From the NCBI RefSeq assembly GCF_001274935.1, contig NZ_LILC01000011.1:285668-349667 (forward strand): a DNA stretch of 64,000 nucleotides, written 5' to 3'. The notes beneath the pieces were generated by a model. It was not told the DNA's origin and ran no database searches. It worked only from the letters and a program-made list of their open reading frames with translations. Position numbers and translations under genes: made by a program. Origin of the DNA: Priestia koreensis. GTDB taxonomy: Bacteria > Bacillota > Bacilli > Bacillales > Bacillaceae_H. Positions 9,541 through 18,905 of this stretch are shown here, one piece after another (position 1 is the stretch's first letter; each line of letters opens with the position of its first letter).

Positions 9541-9801
9541 ATGATCGCCTTTTGTTTTTGAACCTCTCGTAAGTCTTGCACTTACCTTGCTGCAAAGGCA
9601 GTAATTTTCAACAGGGGCAGTGAAGAACAGACGGCTCGGAAAGTCATATTGAAAAAGGGGTTCAAAAGCAATAGAGTCTGTAAAAAGAGGTTACTGCTTC
9701 TCTAATTAGGATACGAAGATTCTCTACCCCCTTTATCGTAGAATTTGTTATAATTAACAGTATGTGTACAAGTATGCTCGTGAAAGGTTAGGAGTGCTCA
9801 A
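9541..9801. other. Intergenic region upstream of spo0B
   Basis: No gene is visible. TATAAT at 9749-9754 is a good -10 hexamer, but no convincing -35 lies 16-18 bp upstream. The spo0B-obg promoter is probably in this segment. Confidence 0.4.
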
Positions 9802-10356
9802 ATGGATAAAGATTGGAATGTCGTAGAAGTACTTCGTTATGCTCGACATGATTGGTTAAATAGGCTACAGCTTATTAAAGGAAATCTTGCATTAAATCGC
9901 CTAGATCGAGTAGATGAAATTATTAATGAAATCATCACCCAAGCAAAACATGAGTCAAATTTAACAAATACGCGGCTGCATATGTTAACAGAATTTATTA
10001 TGACTTACCAATGGTGCAGTCACCCGATAGAGCTTGAAATCGAAGTTCTTGGAGAGATTAAGGATTTATCTATGTATGATGAGGCTATTACGGCATGGTG
10101 CAAGCAGTTCATTTCCTTGCTTGAGAGCGCCGTTGATATTCGCACGCAAAATCATTTGAGTATGTCTTTGCTAGTGGAGAAAGATCAGACTCGTTTCTTT
10201 TTTGATTTTAGTGGGATACTAGAACAAGAAGACCTCATCCATCTATGGCTTAATCAAAAGAACAACAGTTCATTTCATATAAAAGAACAAACTACATCAA
10301 AAGAAGAGATAAGTGTTGTCGTAGAGCTTAAGGGCTTAGGCGACAGAACGGAGTGA
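9802..10356 (+). CDS. spo0B: Sporulation phosphotransferase Spo0B
   Basis: Spo0B relays phosphate from Spo0F to Spo0A in the sporulation phosphorelay. The 184-residue protein has the four-helix-bundle phosphoacceptor motif [14 protein letters not shown], with the acceptor histidine at H16, and a degenerate ATPase-like C-terminal half. It is slightly shorter at the N-terminus than B. subtilis Spo0B (acceptor H30). It precedes obg as usual; the stop lies 6 bp before the obg start. Confidence 0.93.
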   Translation: MDKDWNVVEVLRYARHDWLNRLQLIKGNLALNRLDRVDEIINEIITQAKHESNLTNTRLHMLTEFIMTYQWCSHPIELEIEVLGEIKDLSMYDEAITAWCKQFISLLESAVDIRTQNHLSMSLLVEKDQTRFFFDFSGILEQEDLIHLWLNQKNNSSFHIKEQTTSKEEISVVVELKGLGDRTE

Positions 10357-10361
10357 AAACA

Positions 10362-11648
10362 ATGTTTGTAGATCAGGTAAAGATATACGTAAAAGGTGGC
10401 GACGGAGGTAACGGAATGGTTGCCTTTCGTCGTGAAAAATATGTTCCAAAAGGTGGACCAGCAGGCGGAGACGGTGGTAACGGTGCAGACGTTATTTTCG
10501 AAGTGGAAGAAGGTCTTCGTACGTTAATGGATTTCCGCTATCAGCGCCACTTTAAGGCAACACGCGGTGAGCACGGAATGTCAAAAGGACAGCACGGTCG
10601 CAACTCACAGCCAATGGTAATTAAAGTGCCACCAGGAACGGTTGTAACAGATGAACAAACGAAGGAAGTTATTGCGGATTTAACCGAGCACGGTCAGCAA
10701 GCAGTTATTGCAAAAGGTGGTCGCGGTGGCCGTGGTAACACGCGTTTTGCATCACCAGCAAATCCTGCACCTCAAATCGCTGAAAACGGTGAGCCAGGAC
10801 AAGAGCGTGATATCGTTCTTGAATTAAAACTTCTTGCAGATGTAGGTCTTGTTGGATTCCCAAGCGTAGGGAAGTCCACTCTATTATCCGTTGTGTCTGC
10901 AGCTAGACCGAAAATTGCTGAATATCATTTCACAACGATCGTTCCAAACCTTGGAATGGTGGAAACAGAAGATAACAGAAGTTTCGTAATGGCAGATTTA
11001 CCTGGATTAATTGAAGGCGCACACCAAGGTGTCGGACTAGGACATCAGTTCTTACGTCATATTGAACGTACGCGCGTAATTGTGCATGTGATCGATATGT
11101 CTGGAATGGAAGGGCGCGATCCGTTTGAGGATTATCAAACGATTAACGCTGAACTAAAGGAATATAATCTTCGTCTAACAGAGCGTCCGCAAATTGTGGT
11201 TGCGAACAAAATGGACATGCCAGGTGCGGAAGAAAATTTAAAAGCATTTAAAGAGAAGATTGAAGATGACGTAGAAATCTTCGCAATTTCTGCTGTAACG
11301 CGAAAAGGCCTTCGTGACCTACTGTTTGCGATTGTAAATAAAGTTGAGACGACACCAGACTTCCCAATGGAAGAAGAAGAGGATCTATCAACTCATCGCG
11401 TTCTTTACAAGTTTGAAAAAGAAGATGCTGGCTTTGATATTACGAGAGAAAGTGACGGCAAGTTTGTCCTTTCTGGCGATAAGATTGAAAAGCTCTTCAA
11501 GATGACAGACTTCTCACGCGACGAATCTGTACGTAGATTCTCTCGTCAGCTTCGTGGTATGGGTGTCGATGAAGAATTGCGTAAGCGCGGTGCCGAAGAT
11601 GGAGATATTATTAAGTTAATGGAATATGAATTTGAATTTATTGACTAA
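10362..11648 (+). CDS. obg: GTPase Obg
   Basis: This essential ribosome-associated GTPase acts in 50S assembly and stress and sporulation signalling. The 428-residue protein has the glycine-rich Obg fold (1-158), a G domain with GFPSVGKST (about 165), DLPGLIEGA and NKMD, and a C-terminal OCT domain. ATG 10362 ([16 protein letters not shown]) is chosen over the in-frame GTG at 10353: it matches the family N-terminus and leaves the SD CGGAG free. Confidence 0.98.
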   Translation: MFVDQVKIYVKGGDGGNGMVAFRREKYVPKGGPAGGDGGNGADVIFEVEEGLRTLMDFRYQRHFKATRGEHGMSKGQHGRNSQPMVIKVPPGTVVTDEQTKEVIADLTEHGQQAVIAKGGRGGRGNTRFASPANPAPQIAENGEPGQERDIVLELKLLADVGLVGFPSVGKSTLLSVVSAARPKIAEYHFTTIVPNLGMVETEDNRSFVMADLPGLIEGAHQGVGLGHQFLRHIERTRVIVHVIDMSGMEGRDPFEDYQTINAELKEYNLRLTERPQIVVANKMDMPGAEENLKAFKEKIEDDVEIFAISAVTRKGLRDLLFAIVNKVETTPDFPMEEEEDLSTHRVLYKFEKEDAGFDITRESDGKFVLSGDKIEKLFKMTDFSRDESVRRFSRQLRGMGVDEELRKRGAEDGDIIKLMEYEFEFID

Positions 11649-11677
11649 TAAGTCGACAAAAAGGGGAGGAGCTTTGT

Positions 11678-12127
11678 TTGTCTAATCAAGATCAACAATT
11701 TTACTTAATTCGCGAAGACGTTTTGCCTGAAGCGATGCGTAAAACCCTTGAAGCAAAGCTTTTAATTGAACGAGGAAAAGCAGACTCTGTGGCAGATGCC
11801 GTTCAGATGGTTGATTTAAGCAGAAGTGCGTATTATAAATATCGTGATACGGTGTTTCCTTTTCATACAGTGGTTAAAGAACGGATTATCTCCCTCTTTT
11901 TCCATTTAGAAGATCGTTCAGGAACGCTCTCACATTTATTGTCTGTTGTTGCGTCAAGTGGTTGTAACGTACTAACGATTCATCAAACGATCCCTCTTCA
12001 GGGGCGTGCGAACGTTACGCTCTCACTTGATACATCCGCAATACGAATTGAACTGAATGAATTATTAAGACATTTACGAAGCCTTGAATTTGTAGAAAAA
12101 GTAGATATTTTAGGTTCAGGGGCATAA
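11678..12127 (+). CDS. pheB: ACT-domain protein PheB
   Basis: This 149-residue protein of the PheB/UPF0735 family has an N-terminal helix-turn-helix-like stretch ([21 protein letters not shown], about 34-54) and a C-terminal ACT domain (about 70-149). ACT domains usually bind amino acids; its molecular role is not established. It starts at TTG 11678, with SD GGGGAGGAG 6 nt upstream. It precedes pheA, as in B. subtilis. Confidence 0.9.
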   Translation: MSNQDQQFYLIREDVLPEAMRKTLEAKLLIERGKADSVADAVQMVDLSRSAYYKYRDTVFPFHTVVKERIISLFFHLEDRSGTLSHLLSVVASSGCNVLTIHQTIPLQGRANVTLSLDTSAIRIELNELLRHLRSLEFVEKVDILGSGA

Positions 12128-12152
12128 GAGAACGTCATAAGGAGAGAGTTTC

Positions 12153-13007
12153 ATGGGGAAAATCGGATACTTAGGACCAAAAGCAACCTTTACACATCAA
12201 GCCGTTCAATCGGTATTTCCTAATGAGGACTATATTCCGTATAAAACGATTCCAGCCTGCATTGATGCAGTGGCAAAAGGGGACGTATCATACGGAGTAG
12301 TTCCGCTTGAAAATACGCTTGAGGGATCGGTTAATCTAACCTTAAACTATTTGATTCACGAAACGAGAATGCCGATTGTTGGTGAGGTTGTGTTGCCTAT
12401 ACGCCAACATTTAATGGTGCATCCGCAAAATGAGGGGATTAACGAGCGTTTAGAAGCCGTTTACTCTCATCCCCATGCCATTGCTCAATGCCATAAATTT
12501 TTGTATCAGTATTTATCGCACGCTGATATTCATGAGACAAGCTCTACTGCATGGGCAGCACAATACGTTCAGGAATATCCAGAGCGCAAAATTGCTGCGA
12601 TTGCAAATGAACTAGCAGCTGCAGAGTATGGTCTAACGATTGCCAAAGGCGATATTCATGATTATAGCCATAATCATACGCGCTTTGTAGTGTTGCATAA
12701 AGAGTCAGATGCATTTGTTCCGTTCTCAAAAGAGGATGGAGAAAAAACGACGCTGCTCGTTCAGCTTCCTGCTGATGATCAATCCGGATCTTTACATCAA
12801 GTGTTATCTGCTTTTGCATGGCGCAGGCTAAATCTATCAAAGATTGAATCTCGCCCGATGAAAACAGGACTTGGCAATTATTTCTTCATCATTGATATTG
12901 AACAAAAGCTAGATGACGTACTCATTCCAGGAGCTATTTCTGAACTTGAGGCTCTCGGATGTACCGTTTCAATACTTGGTACATATGCATATCAAGTCAT
13001 GGAATGA
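12153..13007 (+). CDS. pheA: Prephenate dehydratase
   Basis: The enzyme converts prephenate to phenylpyruvate in phenylalanine synthesis. The 284-residue protein has a prephenate dehydratase domain (about 1-180, GYLGPKATFTHQAV, with the catalytic HTRF at its end) and a C-terminal regulatory ACT domain (about 200-275) with the Phe-binding motif ESRP. It is monofunctional, with no chorismate mutase domain. A repeat element begins about 20 bp after the stop. Confidence 0.97.
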   Translation: MGKIGYLGPKATFTHQAVQSVFPNEDYIPYKTIPACIDAVAKGDVSYGVVPLENTLEGSVNLTLNYLIHETRMPIVGEVVLPIRQHLMVHPQNEGINERLEAVYSHPHAIAQCHKFLYQYLSHADIHETSSTAWAAQYVQEYPERKIAAIANELAAAEYGLTIAKGDIHDYSHNHTRFVVLHKESDAFVPFSKEDGEKTTLLVQLPADDQSGSLHQVLSAFAWRRLNLSKIESRPMKTGLGNYFFIIDIEQKLDDVLIPGAISELEALGCTVSILGTYAYQVME

Positions 13008-13028
13008 AAAGAGAGAGCCTTTCGCTGA

Positions 13029-13126
13029 GGCCACTAAAAAACTTCGGGTTTTTTAGATGATCAGTAGAACGTAAGACAAAAAAGCTGGATCCATTCCGTT
13101 CTTTGGAATGGATCCAGCTTTTTCTC
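13029..13126. repeat. IS-end repeat, copy 1
   Basis: It begins GGCCACTAAAAAACTTC and runs through GATGATCAGTAGAACGTAAG to a perfect GCTGGATCCATTCC/GGAATGGATCCAGC hairpin followed by TTTTTCT. Copy 2 at 63681-63771 is nearly identical apart from a 4-base difference in the hairpin loop and a few substitutions. On the + strand the hairpin plus T-run can act as the terminator for pheA. Confidence 0.85.
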
Positions 13127-13199
13127 TATTATAAAGCAAAAAACGGCCAAGTTCCTTTCGAAATGGAAACTTGGCCGTTCTACCTGATGCAGTCGCTCT

Positions 13200-13311
13200 A
13201 GGTTGTTTGGAACGTAAGGTGGCGAGACTCCTGCGGGATTAGCGTGACAGGTGAGACCCCGCAGAGCAGCGAGGAGGCTCACCGCACGCCCCGCGGAAAG
13301 CGAAGCAACCT
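13200..13311. repeat. GC-rich palindromic repeat nested in the element
   Basis: This 112-bp block has inverted ends AGGTTGTTT and AAGCAACCT (8 of 9 matching) and much higher GC than its surroundings. It contains internal complementary segments (CCTGCGGG with CCCCGCAG, GGTGAG with CTCACC). Its look (GGCGAGACTCCTGCGGGA at 13221) resembles dispersed repeats I know from several Bacillaceae genomes; this is recall, not a search. Confidence 0.65.
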
Positions 13312-13394
13312 GTAGTGGAAATCAACCGACTCCGTTATGAACGCAATCCTTTACGGACTTTTTCAGTGGCGGCCTTTCACGGGCTCCTTCTTTT

Positions 13395-13937
13395 TTATGA
13401 TTCAATTAAAAAGCCCTCTTTTCGCAATGCTGCGCAAGCTTCTTGTAACTTTTTCGGTGTATCAGCTTCGATCGTATGAAGGTGCGTTCCATCTGTGAGC
13501 TGTGATAAGTAAGAGGCGTTTGTGTTTTTTACGTGTTCGAGAAATGTTTCCACTTCTTTGCGCGTACTCACCATGATGGAAGCCGTTAGTTCACCGTAAA
13601 TTGGATGCTCAACGATTACATCACGAACGCGAACGCCGTGATCAACAAGTAAAAAGAGTTCACGATCAGCTGTTTCAGGTCCGTGCTGACAAGCGATAAT
13701 TTGTTCATAGCGTCCCTTTTGATCAGGTGTTTGCATGTAGAGGTAACCTTGACTTGTCGCAATGATAGGCTCATTTTTTGCCTTCAACAATGAAATATCC
13801 TGAACAATAACCTGTCTGCTTACGTTTGTGCGTTTTGACAGCTCACTTCCTGTTAGCGGTACGCCTTCTGTTTGCAACCATTCTAAAATAAGAGTTCGGC
13901 GCTGTTCACCGAGAATTTTTTTGTTTGCTTCTGTCAT
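13395..13937 (-). CDS. niaR: Niacin-responsive transcriptional repressor NiaR
   Basis: NiaR (YrxA) represses NAD biosynthesis and niacin uptake genes when nicotinic acid is available. The 180-residue protein has an N-terminal winged HTH (about 12-62, PLTGSELSKRTNVSRQVIVQD) and a C-terminal 3H domain carrying conserved histidines (EHPIYGEL, GTHLHT). It lies 42 bp downstream of nifS on the same strand, opposite nadBCA, as in B. subtilis. Confidence 0.95.
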   Translation of the reverse strand: MTEANKKILGEQRRTLILEWLQTEGVPLTGSELSKRTNVSRQVIVQDISLLKAKNEPIIATSQGYLYMQTPDQKGRYEQIIACQHGPETADRELFLLVDHGVRVRDVIVEHPIYGELTASIMVSTRKEVETFLEHVKNTNASYLSQLTDGTHLHTIEADTPKKLQEACAALRKEGFLIES

Positions 13938-13979
13938 GTTTTAACGCTCCCTACTAAATCAATGAATTTATTTCTTATT

Positions 13980-15107
13980 TTACACAGTTTTAGGTGATAA
14001 AGTCTTTTCATTTGGGTTAGGATTTTCTGCAAAGGTTCGTTTAAGAACGTCGACGAAAGATCGAATATGATCAGTCGTTGTGTGACGTCCAAACGATACA
14101 CGCACAAATTGCTTTGCCTCAGCTGCTGTTTTCCCAAGAGCAAGCATAGAGTAGGAGGGGTGCTGATGTCCTACCTGACAAGCGCTCCCTGTTGAAATAG
14201 CTATGTTGTACCGATTACATTGTAGCATAATATATTGTCCTTGAAGCCAGTGGACGCTTATTCCAACGATTGATGGCAATACTTCGCCATCTCCCTCAAC
14301 AGTGACAGGAAGGTGATAGAAAGAAAGGAGGGCCTGAAGATGTTTCCGTAGCTGCGTATGTCCGATACGGGTATTGTCCATCTCTTTATAAGCAAGTTCA
14401 CTAGCAGTCGTGAATGCTGCAATGGAAGGAGTATCTACCGTGCCTTTTTGCGTGTATGTACTGATCGATGGATGTAAATAAAGCAGACCACAGCCCTTTG
14501 GACCATAAATTTTGTGACTGGATGCAGCGAGGCTATGAACGTGCCATCTTTTTAGATCAATCGGAAGCTTGCCAAAAGATTGAACAACATCACAGTGAAC
14601 AAAAATGCCGCGCTCCTCTGCAAGCAAAGTAATCTCCTCAATGGGCTGAATCGCCCCCATTTCATGATTTACGTGCTGAAAAATAAATAGCACCGTATCC
14701 TCACGAATGGCCAACCGCAGTTCTTCTACACACACTCTGCCGTTCTTTTCAACGGCAAGATAAGTAATCTCATAGCCTTCTTTCTCAAGCTCCCCACACG
14801 TATGTAGAATGGACGCATGCTCCATTTTAGTCGTAATAATATGCTTTCCGTTTTGTGCGGATGCTAAAAGAGCGCGTATGCCGTACTCATTTGCTTCTGT
14901 CCCTCCGCTTGTAAAAAAGACCCCGTTTTTATCACCGTTAACTAGCTCAGCAAGCTTTTCTTTACACGCCTCTATTAAGGAATGAGCGGTTGTACCAACG
15001 TCATGAAGACTGTGAGTGTTTCCGTAAATATTCGTTGCAACCTGCCTGTATACATCAATGGCTTCCGTTCTCATAGGTGTTGTGGCCGCATAGTCAAGAT
15101 AAATCAT
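13980..15107 (-). CDS. nifS: Cysteine desulfurase NifS (NAD-cluster type)
   Basis: This PLP-dependent enzyme releases sulfur from cysteine; in B. subtilis the NAD-linked NifS matures the Fe-S cluster of NadA. The 375-residue protein has the PLP lysine in SSHKIYGPKGCG and the active-site cysteine in the loop SACQVGH. The N-terminus is MIYLDYAATTPM. It is transcribed divergently from nadB and together with niaR. It is distinct from the second desulfurase at 46758, which sits beside mnmA. Confidence 0.95.
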   Translation of the reverse strand: MIYLDYAATTPMRTEAIDVYRQVATNIYGNTHSLHDVGTTAHSLIEACKEKLAELVNGDKNGVFFTSGGTEANEYGIRALLASAQNGKHIITTKMEHASILHTCGELEKEGYEITYLAVEKNGRVCVEELRLAIREDTVLFIFQHVNHEMGAIQPIEEITLLAEERGIFVHCDVVQSFGKLPIDLKRWHVHSLAASSHKIYGPKGCGLLYLHPSISTYTQKGTVDTPSIAAFTTASELAYKEMDNTRIGHTQLRKHLQALLSFYHLPVTVEGDGEVLPSIVGISVHWLQGQYIMLQCNRYNIAISTGSACQVGHQHPSYSMLALGKTAAEAKQFVRVSFGRHTTTDHIRSFVDVLKRTFAENPNPNEKTLSPKTV

Positions 15108-15143
15108 CGTTTTCCCTCTCCCTTTAAAAAAGATCTTGTATTT

Positions 15144-15173
15144 AGTTTAATAATGTGTAAATATATGTGTCAA
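15144..15173 (-). promoter_or_regulatory. Promoter of nifS-niaR
   Basis: On the minus strand, TTGACA (complement of 15168-15173) is followed after 18 bp by TAAACT (complement of 15144-15149), 36 bp before the nifS start. The -35 lies inside the palindrome described next. Confidence 0.6.
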
Positions 15174-15178
15174 GACAC
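15167..15178. promoter_or_regulatory. Probable NiaR operator
   Basis: The palindrome GTGTC-AA-GACAC lies in the divergent nifS/nadB intergenic region and overlaps the -35 of the nifS promoter; it is 23 bp upstream of the nadB start. NiaR autoregulates nifS-niaR and represses nadBCA in B. subtilis, and this is the only clear palindrome here. Binding is inferred. Confidence 0.6.
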
Positions 15179-15200
15179 TTGTAAAAGAAAGAGGGATAAA

Positions 15201-16745
15201 ATGATCGCTGCAGATGTCATTATCATTGGAAGTGGTCTAGCCGCTTTTGCAGTCGCTGAGAAGCTATGTCTACACAAACGAGTGTTAATGCTATCCAAAC
15301 AGCACCATCTTCATAGTAATTCCATTCGTGCTCAAGGTGGGGTTGCCGCCGCACTATTCGAACATGACTATGGAGAACAACATTATAACGATACGCTTCT
15401 TGCAGGAAGATTCCATAATCATGAGGAGCACACAAAGCTTTTAGTAAAAGAAGGTCCATTATACATACAGCAGCTCATAAACAGAGGAATACAGTTTGAT
15501 TGTGGACCAAATGGACAGCTAGAGCTTGGACGAGAAGGTGGTCATAGAAAAAGAAGAATTGTTCATGCCGGTGGTGATCAAACTGGTGAGACGCTTATGA
15601 GTTTTTTCTCACGTCGAGTTCTTCCACATATTCGTTTGCATGAGTATGAAATGATTCAAGATGTCATCGTTGAAGAAGGAGTATGCAGAGGAGTTGTTAG
15701 TCGTAGAAACGACGGACAGCTTTGTTATTACTATGCGCCTGCTGTCGTTTTGGCAACGGGTGGATGCGGGGCTTTGTTCACAGCAACAACGAACGATGCA
15801 TCTGTTACTGGTGACGGACTGGCAGTGGCGTATCGGGCAGGAGCAGAGCTAATTGATTTGGAATTTATGCAGTTTCATCCTACGCTCTTACGTGTTGGCA
15901 GTCGTGCTGTCGGCCTTGTATCAGAAGCTGTAAGAGGAGAGGGAGCAGTTTTAGTCACAGATGAAGGCGTGCCGTTTATGAATGAGGTTCATCCACTTGG
16001 TAGTTTAGCACCGAGGGATATTGTTGCGCGCGAGATCGACAAACGAATCAAAAAGGGAGAGCCTATTTATTTGTCGGTCAAACATGTGAAGGATTTCTCA
16101 AATAAATTTCCTGGCTTGACCAATTTGTGCAGGCGTCATCATATTTCTATTGATGAACGGATTCCGGTTGTGCCTGGTGCTCACTTTTTAATGGGTGGAG
16201 TAAAAGTAAATAAGTACGGAGAAACGTCCATAAAGGGTCTATACGCAGTCGGTGAAGTAGCTTGTACAGGCGTACATGGTGCGAACCGACTAGCAAGCAA
16301 TTCACTGTTAGAATGTCTTGTATTTGGCAATCTTGCCGCACAGCACATTCGCCAAAATCATTACCTATTTCAAGAAGTCGATCATCAAACGACGATCGCC
16401 CAAAGCGTCTCAGTAGATCTTCCAGACAAAGAGACGATTCAGCAGTGGGCAACAAAGACGCTTGGAATCGTTCGGAGAAAAGAAGAATTAGAACGAGTGA
16501 TTGAGCGAATTCAACCGTTCAATGAAAATATTCAACAGAACCAACTTTCCTCTCATACCAATGAGGATGTGATGAAAATTAATATGCTGACGGTTGTCCT
16601 TTTAATGGCGGAAGCGGCATTAAAACGAGAGGAAAGTCGAGGTGCACATTATCGCACCGATTTTCCCGTTGAACACGATAAAAAGTGGAAAAACAAACGG
16701 ATCAGTCACCAACGTAAACAAGTTAGCGGGGCGGGGAGTTTATGA
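15201..16745 (+). CDS. nadB: L-aspartate oxidase
   Basis: This flavoenzyme oxidises aspartate to iminoaspartate, the first step of NAD synthesis. The 514-residue protein has the FAD dinucleotide motif IIIGSGLAAFAVAEK near the N-terminus, REGGHRKRRIVHAGGD, and the C-terminal FAD motif HGANRLASNSLLE. The open frame runs upstream to 14982, but ATG 15201 is preferred: it follows AGAGGG by 6 nt and matches the family start, and upstream starts would overlap nifS. It overlaps nadC by 4 nt (ATGA). Confidence 0.96.
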   Translation: MIAADVIIIGSGLAAFAVAEKLCLHKRVLMLSKQHHLHSNSIRAQGGVAAALFEHDYGEQHYNDTLLAGRFHNHEEHTKLLVKEGPLYIQQLINRGIQFDCGPNGQLELGREGGHRKRRIVHAGGDQTGETLMSFFSRRVLPHIRLHEYEMIQDVIVEEGVCRGVVSRRNDGQLCYYYAPAVVLATGGCGALFTATTNDASVTGDGLAVAYRAGAELIDLEFMQFHPTLLRVGSRAVGLVSEAVRGEGAVLVTDEGVPFMNEVHPLGSLAPRDIVAREIDKRIKKGEPIYLSVKHVKDFSNKFPGLTNLCRRHHISIDERIPVVPGAHFLMGGVKVNKYGETSIKGLYAVGEVACTGVHGANRLASNSLLECLVFGNLAAQHIRQNHYLFQEVDHQTTIAQSVSVDLPDKETIQQWATKTLGIVRRKEELERVIERIQPFNENIQQNQLSSHTNEDVMKINMLTVVLLMAEAALKREESRGAHYRTDFPVEHDKKWKNKRISHQRKQVSGAGSL

Positions 16746-17581
16746 TAAATCGATTAAAGCTATCACAGCAATTACAGGCGTTTTTAATAGAGGATATTGG
16801 CGATCGGGATGTGACGAGCACGGCCATTTTCGCTGACGATGAGCAGGGCGAAGGGATATTTCGAGCGAAAGAAGACGGAGTGTTCTCAGGAGAGCTTGTG
16901 CTAGTTGAAGGGTTTCGCTGCGTTGATTCACGAGTGACGTGCGAGTTGCATGTAAAAGATGGACAGCAAATAAAAAGCGGGGAAGTAATTGCAAAGGTGA
17001 CGGGGCCAATTCGAGCGATTCTCACAGGAGAGCGCGTAATGTTGAACGTCATTCAGCGAATGAGTGGGATCGCTACGTTAACACACCATGCTGTTTCTCG
17101 ATTAAATAGTTCACATACAAGAATTTGTGATACAAGAAAAACAACCCCTGGGCTTCGTATGTTTGAAAAGCATGCGGTGCGCTGTGGAGGCGGATACAAT
17201 CATCGCTTTGGATTATATGACGGGGTCATGATTAAGGATAATCATATTGCGCATATGGGATCCATTCAGACGTGCGTGGAGAAAGTGAGAAGTGAGCTTG
17301 GTCATATGGTGAAAGTGGAGGTAGAGATTGAGAATTATGAGCAGCTTCTACAGGCGATTGAAGCAGAAGTAGATGTTATTATGTTTGATAATTGTAGCCC
17401 AGATTTTTTGAAGGAACATCTTCATCTCGTTCCCTCTCATATTAAGACAGAGGTATCAGGTGGAATTAAAATTCAAGACTTGGTGCAGTATCAGGATACA
17501 AACGTCGATTATATTTCACTCGGAGCGCTTACGCATTCTAGCAAGGCACTAGATATCTCGTTGGATGTAACGCAACGATAA
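16742..17581 (+). CDS. nadC: Quinolinate phosphoribosyltransferase (carboxylating)
   Basis: NadC converts quinolinate and PRPP to nicotinate mononucleotide. The 279-residue protein shows the family motifs EDIGDRDVTS at the N-terminus, RICDTRKTTPGLR, KDNHI and the C-terminal barrel strand EVSGGI. It is translationally coupled to nadB and lies 12 bp before nadA. Confidence 0.97.
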   Translation: MINRLKLSQQLQAFLIEDIGDRDVTSTAIFADDEQGEGIFRAKEDGVFSGELVLVEGFRCVDSRVTCELHVKDGQQIKSGEVIAKVTGPIRAILTGERVMLNVIQRMSGIATLTHHAVSRLNSSHTRICDTRKTTPGLRMFEKHAVRCGGGYNHRFGLYDGVMIKDNHIAHMGSIQTCVEKVRSELGHMVKVEVEIENYEQLLQAIEAEVDVIMFDNCSPDFLKEHLHLVPSHIKTEVSGGIKIQDLVQYQDTNVDYISLGALTHSSKALDISLDVTQR

Positions 17582-17593
17582 GGGGGAGATGGA

Positions 17594-18697
17594 ATGAGTA
17601 TTTTAGATACGTGGTCTCGCAACGAGACACTACCGGAGCAATACAAAACGATGAACGTGAACGACATGGAGCAGCGAGTGCGAGAAATCAAAGAAAGCAT
17701 GGGGGAAAAGCTTCTTATTTTAGGTCATCATTATCAAAAAGAAGAAGTGTATCAATTTGCCGACTTTGCCGGAGATTCATTGGAACTTGCCCAAATTGCG
17801 GCTAAAAATCGGAAAGCAGAGACGATTGTATTTTGCGGCGTTCATTTTATGGCCGAAACCGCAGATATTTTAACAGAAAAGGACCAGGTCGTGATCTTGC
17901 CAGATATGAGAGCAGGTTGTTCAATGGCTGATATGGCAAATATGGAGCAAACAAGAAGGGCATGGACAGAACTCATGCATCTATTTGGCGACACAATCAT
18001 TCCGTTAACCTATGTGAATTCAACCGCAGATATTAAAGCATTCGTAGGTGAACACGCGGGAGTAACGGTGACGTCTTCGAATGCAAAGAAGATGGTTCAG
18101 TGGGCATTCGAGCAAAAGGAGCGCATTTTATTTTTACCTGATCAGCACCTAGGGCGGAATACGGCCTACGATTTAGGCATTCCGTTGACACAAATGGCAA
18201 TATGGGACCCAATTGGTCATAAGCTTGAAGCGCTCTGTCCACTTGAAGATATCAAGGTTATTTTATGGAAGGGCCACTGTTCCGTACATGAAAATTTTAC
18301 GTTGCAAAACGTTCATGATATTCGAAAGACTGATCCAGAGATGAATGTGATCGTTCATCCAGAATGTCATCACGAGGTTGTAGCCATCTCTGACTATGCG
18401 GGATCAACAAAATATATTATTGATACAATTAACAAGGCAGACCCGGGAACAGCGTGGGCCATCGGTACGGAAATGAACTTAGTGAACAGGATTAAACAAA
18501 ATCATCCCGATAAAACGATTTTGTCACTAAACCCTCACATGTGTCCGTGCTTAACAATGAATCGAATCGATCTTCCTCATTTGTTATGGGCATTGGAAAA
18601 CGTGGAACAAGGAAAAATTACAAATCAAATTACCGTCGACAAAAAAACAAGTCATGAAGCAATTCGTGCATTAGAACGAATGCTTCAGCATATTTAA
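17594..18697 (+). CDS. nadA: Quinolinate synthase (4Fe-4S)
   Basis: NadA condenses iminoaspartate with dihydroxyacetone phosphate to quinolinate. The 367-residue protein is the long Bacillus type. The cluster ligands correspond to C109 (AGCSMAD), C229 (GHCSVHE) and C319 (MCPCLTMN), matching the three essential cysteines of B. subtilis NadA with an offset of one. The neighbouring NifS is its likely sulfur donor. It is last in nadBCA. Confidence 0.97.
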   Translation: MSILDTWSRNETLPEQYKTMNVNDMEQRVREIKESMGEKLLILGHHYQKEEVYQFADFAGDSLELAQIAAKNRKAETIVFCGVHFMAETADILTEKDQVVILPDMRAGCSMADMANMEQTRRAWTELMHLFGDTIIPLTYVNSTADIKAFVGEHAGVTVTSSNAKKMVQWAFEQKERILFLPDQHLGRNTAYDLGIPLTQMAIWDPIGHKLEALCPLEDIKVILWKGHCSVHENFTLQNVHDIRKTDPEMNVIVHPECHHEVVAISDYAGSTKYIIDTINKADPGTAWAIGTEMNLVNRIKQNHPDKTILSLNPHMCPCLTMNRIDLPHLLWALENVEQGKITNQITVDKKTSHEAIRALERMLQHI

Positions 18698-18705
18698 TAA
18701 TAAAT

Positions 18706-18741
18706 AAAAAAGATGATACGATGCGGTATCATCTTTTTTAT
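18706..18741 (+). terminator. Terminator after nadA
   Basis: The inverted repeat AAAAAGATGATAC...GGTATCATCTTTTTT ends in a T-run. Confidence 0.88.
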
Positions 18742-18841
18742 TAGAAGTGGCATGTGTTGAAGGATGCAACTTGTTTTTTTGAAGTGGTGGTTATCAATGA
18801 ATAAAGTTCAGTTTCCAAGCATATGTTGTGATGAACCAATA

Positions 18842-18870
18842 GTAACAATTCCATTACGTAGACATACAGT
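18842..18870 (+). promoter_or_regulatory. Possible sigma-E promoter of safA
   Basis: CATACAGT (18863-18870) resembles the sigma-E -10 box. The best -35 is the weaker GTAACAAT (18842-18849), 13 bp away. safA of B. subtilis is sigma-E dependent, so a promoter here is expected, but this match is moderate. Confidence 0.35.
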
Positions 18871-18905
18871 GTCTAGTAATTCTTTCTAGTCGGGAGGGAA
18901 AAGAC

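Larger units (their letters stand above)
13024..13371. mobile_element. MITE-like repeat with IS-type ends, inserted in the pheA terminator
   Basis: This is a non-coding element of about 350 bp. The left end AGGCCACTAAAAAACT (13028-13043) and right end GACTTTTTCAGTGG-CGGCCT (13356-13375) are imperfect inverted repeats. Inside are a GGATCC hairpin with a T-run (13084-13125), a second hairpin (13142-13179, AACGGCCAAGTT...AACTTGGCCGTT) and a GC-rich nested repeat (13200-13311). The 7-bp direct repeat GCCTTTC (13017-13023 and 13372-13378) flanks it. The first 98 bp recur at 63681, next to a decayed transposase. It is probably a deletion derivative of that IS; mobility is inferred. Confidence 0.72.

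Noticed and set aside
9643..9672. Sigma-E-like promoter GTCATATT-N14-AAAGCAAT upstream of spo0B
   Set aside because: The -35 is perfect but the -10 matches only 5 of 8 bases, and spo0B acts before sigma-E is active.
18797..18889. 30-codon open frame between nadA and safA
   Set aside because: It has only a weak SD (GTGGTGG), no recognisable family, and it overlaps the region expected to hold the safA promoter.
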